A stretch of DNA of 5,032 bases from an uncultured Gammaproteobacteria bacterium (GTDB lineage Bacteria; Pseudomonadota; Gammaproteobacteria; Pseudomonadales; Azotimanducaceae): the NCBI GenBank assembly GCA_913043075.1, contig CAJWLI010000131.1:1-5032 (forward strand). Reading direction: 5' to 3'. Below the pieces are notes generated by a model. That model was not told where the DNA came from, did not search any database, and saw only the letters and a list, made by a program, of their open reading frames with translations. Position 1 is the stretch's first letter, and each line of letters begins with the position of its first letter. This document shows positions 1 to 5,032 of the stretch, piece after piece. Position numbers and translations under genes: made by a program.

Positions 1-339
1 CATGTAAATTTGAGATATGTGAGGGAGATTGAACAGAGAGTAGAGATGAGATAGTTTGATTTTGGCGTTGGCTTCTTCGAAAGTTTCTCTTCTGGCTCCC
101 TCTGAAGCAGCTTCCCCATTTTCAAGAAACCCGGCCGGGAGTGTCCAATATCCCTTTCTTGGAGCTATGGCCCTTCGACATAGCAAAACCCGATTTTTAT
201 AAAGCGGAAGACAGCCCGCGATAATTTTTGGGTTTTGATAATAAATTTGATTGCAAGACTCGCACACAAATCTTTGGCGATTGTCTCCGTCGGGAATCTT
301 TTTGATAATCTTTTGCGCGCAATTACTGCAGAAATTCAT
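1..339 (-). CDS. Zinc-ribbon NUDIX hydrolase, N-terminal part (cut by window edge)
   Basis: The 113 codons present read from ATG at 339 leftwards to the window edge; the C-terminal part (about a third or more of the family's usual ~180 residues, from memory) lies outside. Seen in the sequence: an N-terminal zinc ribbon with C4-x2-C7 and C26-x2-C29, then a NUDIX fold start (GYWTLPAGF, residues 63-71) and a NUDIX box running from G70 through E76 to R84-E85 and E88-E89, the residues that hold the catalytic divalent metal. Position 91 of the box is Asn where the general consensus has Gly. This ribbon-plus-box layout matches bacterial relatives of plant NUDT23-type FAD/ADP-ribose diphosphatases, which hydrolyse nucleoside diphosphate derivatives in the cytosol; the actual substrate cannot be read from sequence. 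The start is well supported because the first cysteine pair follows it immediately, although no Shine-Dalgarno is visible. It is divergent from the carbonic anhydrase-like gene. Confidence 0.93.
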   Translation of the reverse strand, partial: MNFCSNCAQKIIKKIPDGDNRQRFVCESCNQIYYQNPKIIAGCLPLYKNRVLLCRRAIAPRKGYWTLPAGFLENGEAASEGARRETFEEANAKIKLSHLYSLFNLPHISQIYM

Positions 340-345
340 TTTTCA

Positions 346-373
346 AGTATAAAGCAATCGTCTCGGTTGGTAA
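346..373 (-). promoter_or_regulatory. Candidate promoter of the NUDIX gene
   Basis: On the minus strand TATACT (351-346) matches the sigma70 -10 consensus at 5 of 6 bases, with TTACCA (373-368) as a 4-of-6 -35 box and a 16-bp spacer. The -10 box lies only 6 bp before the ATG, so transcription would start at about the A of the start codon. That would give a leaderless or nearly leaderless mRNA, which agrees with the lack of a Shine-Dalgarno sequence. Its -35 box overlaps the -35 box proposed for the opposite gene. Identified by eye only. Confidence 0.3.
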
Positions 374-394
374 TATTTATTTGCGGCGTAAAAG
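367..394 (+). promoter_or_regulatory. Candidate promoter of the carbonic anhydrase-like gene
   Basis: TTGGTA (367-372) and TAAAAG (389-394), each 4 of 6 to the sigma70 consensus, are separated by 16 bp and would give a leader of about 25 nt before the ATG at 427. Both boxes are weak. It is listed because the gap is only 87 bp and must serve two divergent genes. Confidence 0.22.
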
Positions 395-426
395 ACTTAA
401 AGCGTTACTAATCTTAGGAAATCGAT

Positions 427-948
427 ATGATTTATGAGCTGAACGGCAAAAAACCAGTGTACCACGGTGATCATTGGATAGCTGGATCTGCTGATGTAAT
501 AGGCAACGTAGTCCTCGGAGATCAAGTAAGTATTTGGTTCAATGCAGTGTTGAGAGGAGACAACGATCCTATTACGGTTGGAAGAGCATCGAACATACAG
601 GATGGTTCCGTCTTGCACACGGATATTGGGTCTCCTTTAACTATCGAGGAGGGCGTGACGGTGGGTCACAAAGTGATGTTGCATGGATGTTTTATTGGAA
701 AAAACAGTTTAATCGGAATAAATTCCGTTGTTCTTAATGGAGCTAGAGTCGGAAAAAATTGCTTGATTGGAGCAAATTCTTTAATTCCAGAGGGCAAAGA
801 TATCCCGGACGGTTCCCTGGTAATGGGATCTCCTGCCAAGGTAATTCGCCAGTTAGATGAGAGAGCGATCGAGGGGTTACGAATAAGCTCCCAAAATTAC
901 ATTGCAAACTATAAACGCTTTCGAGAAGGCGCCAAGATTATTGAGTGA
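427..948 (+). CDS. Gamma-class carbonic anhydrase family hexapeptide-repeat protein
   Basis: The 173-residue product is a left-handed beta-helix protein: hexapeptide-like turns run from about residue 18 to 140, followed by a C-terminal alpha helix (about 144-168). The three histidines expected to bind the active-site metal at trimer interfaces are present (H64, H81 and H86, in LHTD and GHKVMLHG). So are R43 and D45 of the conserved RGD turn and N56-Q58-D59, which line the same site in archaeal Cam. The cytosolic trimer would either hydrate CO2 to bicarbonate or, as for several YrdA/PaaY relatives, act on another substrate such as a thioester; sequence cannot decide. N46 follows the RGD where Cam has a glutamate, and the loop after H64 is short, so this resembles the HTD-type subgroup more than E. 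coli YrdA; no symbol is given for that reason. AGGA at 416-419, 7 nt before the ATG, supports this start. Confidence 0.93.
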   Translation: MIYELNGKKPVYHGDHWIAGSADVIGNVVLGDQVSIWFNAVLRGDNDPITVGRASNIQDGSVLHTDIGSPLTIEEGVTVGHKVMLHGCFIGKNSLIGINSVVLNGARVGKNCLIGANSLIPEGKDIPDGSLVMGSPAKVIRQLDERAIEGLRISSQNYIANYKRFREGAKIIE

Positions 949-960
949 TTTCTTGAGGAC

Positions 961-988
961 TTGCAATTGAGAGCCTAGGGGCTATAGT
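961..988 (+). promoter_or_regulatory. Candidate leuA promoter
   Basis: TTGCAA (961-966, 4 of 6) and TATAGT (983-988, 5 of 6) with a 16-bp spacer form the best sigma70-like promoter in the gap before leuA. The start would fall near 995, leaving a leader of about 80 nt. The spacer holds a small imperfect palindrome, AGCCTAGGGGCT (972-983), centred on CCTAGG, which could be an operator half or chance. The leader has no ATG-initiated leucine-rich peptide and no terminator hairpin with a T tract, so classical leucine attenuation is not seen. Confidence 0.45.
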
Positions 989-1073
989 TTGTGTGCTGTT
1001 TTTAAAGCCTAACTTAGTCGCATAACGTATCTTTACAACATCCTAATTTCCCCTGAAGGTAGAGAATTTTAAA

Positions 1074-2789
1074 ATGGATCTTAAAAATGAGATAGCTTCA
1101 AGCGATCTTGGTTCCGAGAGGAAAATGCCGTTCCAGAAATATAAACCTTTTGCCCCGATTTCGCTGGAAGATAGAACTTGGCCGGACAATACCATTATGA
1201 AAGCTCCTTCTTGGTGTAGCGTGGACTTGAGAGACGGAAACCAAGCATTGGTTGAACCTATGACTCCTCTCGAAAAGCAAAAAATGTGGGATCTACTTCT
1301 AGAAATAGGCTTTAAGGAGATAGAAGTTGGATTTCCTGCTGCCTCCCAAACTGACTATGACTTCGTCAGGAAAATTGTTGACCAGAAATTGATCCCTGAT
1401 GATGTAACAGTCCAAGTGCTCTGCCAAGCGCGAGAAGATCTGATAAAAAGATCATGCGAAGCTTTATCTGGAGCAAAGAATGTCGTTTTTCACTTATACA
1501 ACTCCACCTCTGCTCTCCAGAGGCGAGTTGTCTTTGGGATGGGTAAATCTCAGGTCATTGATCTGGCCACTTCAGCCACCCTTATGGTTAGGGAACATAC
1601 GGATGGCCTGGTCGAGGAAGGGACGAAGTTAACACTAGAGTATTCGCCAGAAAGTTTTTCTGCTACTGAATTAGATTTTTCGATAGAGATCTGCTCGGCT
1701 GTTATGAATGCTTGGTCTCCCTCTTTAGAAGACAGAATTATTTTGAACCTACCTGCTACTGTTGAGATGTCCACTCCTAATGTGTACGCAGATCAGATTG
1801 AGTATTTTATTAGAAATTTGCCAAACAGAGAGCAGGCGATAATTAGCCTTCATACCCATAATGATCGAGGTTCTGGAGTAGCAGCTTCTGAATTAGGTTT
1901 AATGGCAGGCGCGGAGAGAATTGAGGGAACGCTTTTCGGAAATGGAGAAAGAACGGGAAACCTTGATGTCGTAACAATGGCTATGAATATGTTCTCTCAG
2001 GGAGTTGATCCAAAGCTATATTTGAAAGACATGAAAAAGATTGTTGCTGTAAGTGAGGAATGCACGAAAATACCAATTCACGTCAGACAACCGTATGCTG
2101 GGGAGTTAGTGTTCACTGCCTTTTCAGGATCTCACCAAGATGCGATCAAAAAGGGAATGAATATGGTTTCGTCGGGAACCGATGGTTCTTGGGAAGTGCC
2201 TTATCTTCCTATTGATCCAGCTGATGTGGGAGCGTCTTATAGAGAGACTGTTCGATTGAACAGTCAGTCCGGTAAGGGAGGGGTAGCATTTGTGCTTGAG
2301 CATTATTTTGGGGTGACACTACCCAGAGCCTTGCTGATGGAATTTAGCTCATTTGTTCAAGAAATGTCAGAGCAAGGTGGCGGCGAGCTTAAACCTGACG
2401 AGATTTGGAACGCATTTAGTGAAGAATATGTTAACAATATGGGGCCCTACGAGCTGTTAGATTATGATGTATCGGCGTCTGAACTAGGGACAGAAATATT
2501 TAATGGAAAGATTAAGGTTTCTGAAAACGAGATAAGTATCAATGGATGTGGATCAGGTCCGATAGCGGCTTTTGTTGATGCTTTAGTAAAAACTCTAAAC
2601 GAGCCTCTTAACGTAGTAGATTATCATGAATACGCATTAAACAAAGGCTCTCAGGCCCAAGCTATATGTATTATGGCACTGGAGGACGAGAATAAGGTAT
2701 GTTCTTACGGGGTTGGCACAAGCCAGAACACAAATAGAGCGGCCTTCGACTCAATTCTGTCAAGCTTAAACAGGAAATGGTCTAAATAG
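1074..2789 (+). CDS. leuA: 2-isopropylmalate synthase, type 2 (LeuA)
   Basis: The enzyme condenses acetyl-CoA with 3-methyl-2-oxobutanoate (2-oxoisovalerate) to 2-isopropylmalate, the first committed step of leucine synthesis in the cytosol. The 571 residues show a DRE-TIM catalytic barrel (about 44-330) with R53-D54-G-N-Q, the HTHND motif (H260, H262) and GERTGN (N296). D54, H260, H262 and N296 match the divalent-metal ligands of the Mycobacterium tuberculosis enzyme, and E193, H354 and Y377 align with its catalytic residues. A linker leads to the C-terminal leucine-sensing domain (about 445-571) with GCGSGP at 491-496 and a terminal GVGTSQN segment, so leucine feedback inhibition is expected. 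Length and motifs fit the longer type 2 form, not the E. coli form. ATG at 1074 has only a modest GAG (1062-1064) upstream; Met18 (1125) is a credible alternative start. The gene stands alone, and its 3' end overlaps the convergent corB gene by 8 bp. Confidence 0.97.
   Translation: MDLKNEIASSDLGSERKMPFQKYKPFAPISLEDRTWPDNTIMKAPSWCSVDLRDGNQALVEPMTPLEKQKMWDLLLEIGFKEIEVGFPAASQTDYDFVRKIVDQKLIPDDVTVQVLCQAREDLIKRSCEALSGAKNVVFHLYNSTSALQRRVVFGMGKSQVIDLATSATLMVREHTDGLVEEGTKLTLEYSPESFSATELDFSIEICSAVMNAWSPSLEDRIILNLPATVEMSTPNVYADQIEYFIRNLPNREQAIISLHTHNDRGSGVAASELGLMAGAERIEGTLFGNGERTGNLDVVTMAMNMFSQGVDPKLYLKDMKKIVAVSEECTKIPIHVRQPYAGELVFTAFSGSHQDAIKKGMNMVSSGTDGSWEVPYLPIDPADVGASYRETVRLNSQSGKGGVAFVLEHYFGVTLPRALLMEFSSFVQEMSEQGGGELKPDEIWNAFSEEYVNNMGPYELLDYDVSASELGTEIFNGKIKVSENEISINGCGSGPIAAFVDALVKTLNEPLNVVDYHEYALNKGSQAQAICIMALEDENKVCSYGVGTSQNTNRAAFDSILSSLNRKWSK
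1116..1122 (+). promoter_or_regulatory. Shine-Dalgarno-like site that could favour an internal leuA start
   Basis: GAGAGGA lies just before the in-frame ATG at 1125. It is a stronger anti-16S match than anything upstream of the ATG at 1074, but the 2-3 nt gap to the start codon is shorter than usual. Starting at 1125 would give a 554-residue protein beginning MPFQKYKPF, close to where type 2 LeuA proteins commonly begin relative to the KY-x-x-F motif (from memory). Confidence 0.3.
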
Positions 2790-4062
2790 AATTTGCGATC
2801 TCGGGGATTTCGATATGTCGTGATAGCGTTGCCCTTCGGATGACATTGTCTTTGATCGAAAGAATTTCAATTCGGTATTTGTCTATTTGAAGACAAACGT
2901 TGGCTTCGGGAATGTTTTCTAGATGCTCTGTGATCAAGCCATTAAGGGTCTTCGGCCCATCATTTGGAAGGGCCCACCCGAGCTCTCGGTTTATGGTTCG
3001 TATCTGAGCCCCGCCCTCTACAAGAAAGGAGCCGTCGAACAATTTTTTTATCTCTTCTCTGCTTGAGGGAAGATTGGAAGTGAATTCGCCTACAATTTCT
3101 TCAAGAATGTCTTCTATCGTTACTATACCTTGAATGTCACCGTATTCGTCCACGATTATCCCGATACGTTCTTTTTTATTTTGGAAATTGAATAATTGGG
3201 TTTGCAAGGCTGTCCCTTCAAGAACGAAATAAGGTTTTCGCGTTTGTCTCAAAAGGGCATCTTTAGTTAGTTCACCATTTATCAGAAATTTGACTGCATT
3301 TCTTACATGCAAGACCCCCATTATTTTCCCTATGTCGTCTTTAAATACGGGTAACATTGTGTGTTGTGTCGAATGCATTTGGTCAATAATCTTTGTCATC
3401 TCTTCCTGAATATTGATCCCCACGATTTCCGACCTGGGAACCATTACATCGTCAACAGTAACTTTTCCGAGGTCTAGCACTCCAAGCATCATGTCTTGAT
3501 CGTGGTCCGCGATTTTTGTTCCCTCGTGGACAACGGTTCTCAATTCATCGATGCTCAATTCATCATTAGAGGGCTCTGTGTGACCAACGCCAAGCAAGTA
3601 GAGCAATCGATTTGCGATGCCATTAACTATCCATACAAAGGGAAAACTGATCCAAAGCAAAGCTTGCAATAAAAAGGAGGAGGGGAGAGCAATTTTCTCA
3701 GGGTATATTGCAGCTATTGTTTTAGGTGCAACTTCGGCGAGAATTAAAAAAACGGTAGTACAAATTACTGGAGCTAACGCAATGCCTGCTTCTCCCCATA
3801 TTTCTATCGCCAGAATAGTAGCAAGAGAGGCTGCTGTGAAGTTCGCCAGATTATTACCAATTAATATGACACCAAGTAATCTATCTGGTCGCCTAAGAAG
3901 CGAATCTGCTACTTTTGCACCCCTGTTTCCCTGCTTCTTAAGATGCTTTAGCCGATATTTGTTGAGGGCCATCATGGCCGTCTCTGATCCCGAAAAATAT
4001 GCAGATATCGCTACTAGTAGACAGATTACGCCGAAAATGGCGCCAATCGACGAGCTTTCCAA
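2782..4062 (-). CDS. corB: CNNM/CorB-type DUF21-CBS membrane protein (YfjD-like)
   Basis: This 426-residue inner-membrane protein belongs to the CNNM/CorB family, tied to Mg2+ export or Mg2+ homeostasis (cobalt resistance in Salmonella corB mutants). In order: a short N terminus, TM1 (about 6-23) ending in SGSETAM (24-30), TM2 with GNNLAN (69-74), TM3 with AEVAPKTIA (109-117), and a membrane helix at about 127-150. These three motifs form the DUF21 ion site. An acidic linker helix (about 165-200) leads to MVPRSEI (207-213) and a CBS pair (about 205-330) with DEYGDIQG (305-312) and the EDILEEIVGE motif. A CorC/HlyC domain occupies about 342-412. Length and motif order match E. coli YfjD/CorB (428 residues) almost throughout. 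The start codon is TTG (4062-4060): an in-frame TAG lies at 4080-4078 and a strong Shine-Dalgarno sits between them. It lies 72 bp downstream of ypjD and is convergent with leuA. Confidence 0.95.
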   Translation of the reverse strand: MESSSIGAIFGVICLLVAISAYFSGSETAMMALNKYRLKHLKKQGNRGAKVADSLLRRPDRLLGVILIGNNLANFTAASLATILAIEIWGEAGIALAPVICTTVFLILAEVAPKTIAAIYPEKIALPSSFLLQALLWISFPFVWIVNGIANRLLYLLGVGHTEPSNDELSIDELRTVVHEGTKIADHDQDMMLGVLDLGKVTVDDVMVPRSEIVGINIQEEMTKIIDQMHSTQHTMLPVFKDDIGKIMGVLHVRNAVKFLINGELTKDALLRQTRKPYFVLEGTALQTQLFNFQNKKERIGIIVDEYGDIQGIVTIEDILEEIVGEFTSNLPSSREEIKKLFDGSFLVEGGAQIRTINRELGWALPNDGPKTLNGLITEHLENIPEANVCLQIDKYRIEILSIKDNVIRRATLSRHIEIPEIANSI

Positions 4063-4071
4063 AAACTTGTG

Positions 4072-4077
4072 CCTCCA
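4072..4077 (-). promoter_or_regulatory. Ribosome binding site fixing a TTG start for corB
   Basis: TGGAGG on the minus strand is a near-perfect Shine-Dalgarno, 9 nt before the TTG at 4062-4060. The reading frame is closed by TAG at 4080-4078, no ATG or GTG falls between that stop and the TTG, and the first membrane segment begins about six residues later. TTG is therefore the only sensible initiation codon. Confidence 0.8.
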
Positions 4078-4089
4078 CTAATTCGTGGA

Positions 4090-4122
4090 ATAAGTTGAAC
4101 TTATAAAGGTTTTATCTGTCAA
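4090..4122 (-). promoter_or_regulatory. Possible corB promoter with palindromic operator-like element
   Basis: In the 72-bp gap between ypjD and corB the minus strand has a perfect consensus -35 hexamer TTGACA (4122-4117). No good -10 follows at normal spacing: the 17- or 18-bp positions give TTCAAC or TCAACT, 3 of 6 each. That -10 zone lies inside a perfect 7-bp inverted repeat with a one-base centre (ATAAGTT-G-AACTTAT, 4090-4104). A weak -10 buried in a palindrome would suit activator- or repressor-controlled expression of corB apart from ypjD, but both elements could be chance in A+T-rich DNA. The repeat has no T tract, so it is unlikely to be an intrinsic terminator for ypjD. Confidence 0.3.
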
Positions 4123-4134
4123 GCCCCTTAACGG

Positions 4135-4926
4135 TTAGTTAAGCAGCAGTTCCATTACAAATTTACTTCCAAAATACCCTAGAGCCAATAAAACAAATCC
4201 AACCACGGTCCAGCGTGAAGCAATCAGACCACGCCATCCAAGATACTTTCTTCCTAACGCTAAAAGCGTGAAAACTAGCCAAGCAGCGATAGCTAGGACG
4301 GTGTGATGGATAACGCCCGGCCCAGAAAAGTCTTCCACGAATAAAAAGCCGGATGCGATACTCAATGTCAAAAACAATAGCCCTATCCAAAGTAATTCAA
4401 ACATCATTTGTTCCATCGTTTCCAGGGCGGGAAGGCTTTTGATAAGACTAAGTTGACGATTTCGTAACATTCTATCTCCAAAAGATAGCATTGCTGCTTG
4501 GACGGCTGCTATAGTAAGAATGCTATAGGCTATGACAGACATTGCTATGTGAACAGCCATACCGCCGTCAATCTCATTTTTAAGTTCAGAATGATTTTTG
4601 AAAAGTGTGTTTAGAAGCACTGCGACGGCCCCGATTGGGAAAATTAGCAAGAACAAGTTCGATATAGGTCTGCGAAAACTGCCCAGCAAAACAATTACAC
4701 CTATAGTCAAAGCCATCAACGATAGCATCGAGTAAAGACCAAAATTATAAGCTGAGCCATCGAAAATAGTCTGAAAAACTATTAAAAAATGGCAAAAGAT
4801 AGCTCCCGACGCTAGAAATTTGACAGAGAGGTTTGTCTCTCGTTCAGCAGAAAAATTTCTCATTTGAAAAATGCTTGCTAGAAGATAGAGAACAATTGCC
4901 AAGTAACTTAATGCGGAAAATATCAT
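4135..4926 (-). CDS. ypjD: YpjD-like CcsA/cytochrome c assembly-family inner-membrane protein
   Basis: The 263-residue protein is almost entirely hydrophobic, with about eight predicted membrane helices (roughly 2-21, 35-55, 64-82, 88-108, 123-147, 177-196, 205-224, 239-261). It resembles E. coli YpjD in length and landmarks: a histidine in TM2 (H46), GGMAVHIAMS (121-130, with H126), LAIAAW (211-216), the WRG turn (231-233) and the closing YFGSKF (251-256). This places it in the CcsA/ResC-like superfamily, whose better-known members move haem to apocytochrome c. The tryptophan-rich WWD haem-handling motif of true CcsA/CcmC/CcmF proteins is absent (W only at 180, 216, 231 and 239), so haem export is not shown; the histidines (46, 126, 207, 208) could still bind haem or metal. 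Its role is unknown. The ATG at 4926 has a weak GAG (4935-4933) 6 nt upstream. It is divergent from ffh and upstream of corB on the same strand, so cotranscription with corB is plausible. Confidence 0.9.
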   Translation of the reverse strand: MIFSALSYLAIVLYLLASIFQMRNFSAERETNLSVKFLASGAIFCHFLIVFQTIFDGSAYNFGLYSMLSLMALTIGVIVLLGSFRRPISNLFLLIFPIGAVAVLLNTLFKNHSELKNEIDGGMAVHIAMSVIAYSILTIAAVQAAMLSFGDRMLRNRQLSLIKSLPALETMEQMMFELLWIGLLFLTLSIASGFLFVEDFSGPGVIHHTVLAIAAWLVFTLLALGRKYLGWRGLIASRWTVVGFVLLALGYFGSKFVMELLLN

Positions 4927-4954
4927 TTGTTGCTCAATTCAAAAAAACTTTTGA

Positions 4955-4982
4955 TTGTTGTGAGGGCTTATAACCTTATATT
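4955..4982 (+). promoter_or_regulatory. Candidate ffh promoter in the divergent ypjD/ffh gap
   Basis: TATATT (4977-4982) is a 5-of-6 -10 box, with TTGTTG (4955-4960, 3 of 6) 16 bp upstream. The gap (4927-5014) is A+T-rich and has other TATAAC/TATAAG-like hexamers, so the assignment is weak. An inverted repeat GTGAG (4960-4964) / CTCAC (4985-4989) brackets the -10 box. No convincing promoter for ypjD was found on the other strand. Confidence 0.25.
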
Positions 4983-5014
4983 ATCTCACGGCGTTCATAT
5001 TTTCAGGTAAAAAT

Positions 5015-5032
5015 ATGTTTGAAACATTATCA
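5015..5032 (+). CDS. ffh: Signal recognition particle protein Ffh, first six codons
   Basis: Only MFETLS is present before the window ends. This agrees with the usual Ffh N terminus (MF-D/E-N/T-L in gammaproteobacteria), is preceded by AGG (5005-5007) 7 nt upstream, and lies divergent from ypjD exactly where ffh sits in Escherichia and Pseudomonas. Ffh is the GTPase that binds 4.5S RNA and signal sequences and delivers ribosomes to the membrane through FtsY. Six residues alone prove nothing; the call rests mostly on gene order. Confidence 0.7.

Noticed and set aside
85..130. Asn in place of Gly near the end of the NUDIX box, suggesting an inactive enzyme
   Set aside because: All metal-binding acidic residues and the R-E pair are intact, and as I recall EEANA or EEACA variants are usual in this zinc-ribbon subfamily, so the change does not indicate loss of function.
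972..1010. Hairpin in the leuA leader as an intrinsic terminator of the upstream gene
   Set aside because: The possible stems are 4 bp long, and the nearby TTTTT (999-1003) does not directly follow a stable stem.
1550..1774. A 74-codon frame antisense within leuA
   Set aside because: The leuA reading frame is continuous and conserved through this stretch; the antisense frame has no ribosome binding site or recognisable product.
2757..2773. CTGT...ACAG inverted repeat at the end of leuA as a terminator for corB
   Set aside because: Only four outer base pairs form, the centre mismatches, and no T tract follows on either strand.
3617..4081. A 154-codon open frame antisense to the 5' part of the corB-like gene
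   Set aside because: It lies wholly opposite a strongly conserved DUF21 region, its translation matches no family I recognise, and it has the composition expected from reading membrane-protein DNA backwards. It is a shadow frame.
4163..4390. A 75-codon second frame on the minus strand inside ypjD
   Set aside because: It overlaps the conserved C-terminal helices of YpjD in another frame; its product shows no family features.
1..5032. Defence island, mobile element, CRISPR, toxin-antitoxin or novel gene cluster
   Set aside because: Every long open frame on both strands is accounted for by a recognised conserved family, intergenic gaps are all 125 bp or less, and no long direct or inverted repeats, att-like sites or transposase fragments were seen.

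Overview
This window looks like an ordinary chromosomal housekeeping region of a gammaproteobacterium. The strongest evidence is the right end: a divergent pair made of ffh (only its first six codons are present) and a ypjD-like inner-membrane gene, followed by a CorB/YfjD-type CNNM gene. I know this ffh | ypjD-corB order from Escherichia and Pseudomonas. The base composition (roughly low-to-mid 40s % G+C by eye) and frequent AGA arginine codons argue against Pseudomonas itself. A lower-G+C, perhaps marine, gammaproteobacterial lineage would fit, but that is inference.

Layout from left to right. Positions 1-339 (minus) hold the N-terminal 113 residues of a zinc-ribbon NUDIX hydrolase that runs off the left edge. 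An 87-bp divergent gap with candidate back-to-back promoters follows. Positions 427-948 (plus) encode a gamma-class carbonic anhydrase-family hexapeptide protein with all three zinc-ligand histidines. A 125-bp gap carries a reasonable sigma70-like promoter for leuA. Positions 1074-2789 (plus) encode a complete type-2 2-isopropylmalate synthase, the first committed enzyme of leucine synthesis. leuA meets the minus-strand corB-like gene (2782-4062) tail to tail with an 8-bp overlap and no visible terminator. A 72-bp gap containing a consensus -35 box and a 7-bp palindrome separates corB from ypjD (4135-4926, minus). An 88-bp divergent gap precedes the ffh start at 5015.

Functionally the genes are a loose set: nucleotide-derivative hydrolysis, a possible CO2/bicarbonate or metal-related hexapeptide enzyme, leucine biosynthesis, membrane Mg2+ handling or metal homeostasis (CorB-like), and signal-recognition-particle targeting. 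Only ypjD-corB looks like an operon, and even there corB may have its own promoter.

I found no RNA genes, mobile elements, CRISPR arrays, long repeats or defence-like genes. Nothing here qualifies as an undescribed system. The points worth a second look are local: the convergent overlap, start-codon choices, possible overlapping promoters, and the unexplained but conserved pairing of a CcsA-like membrane protein with a CNNM transporter.
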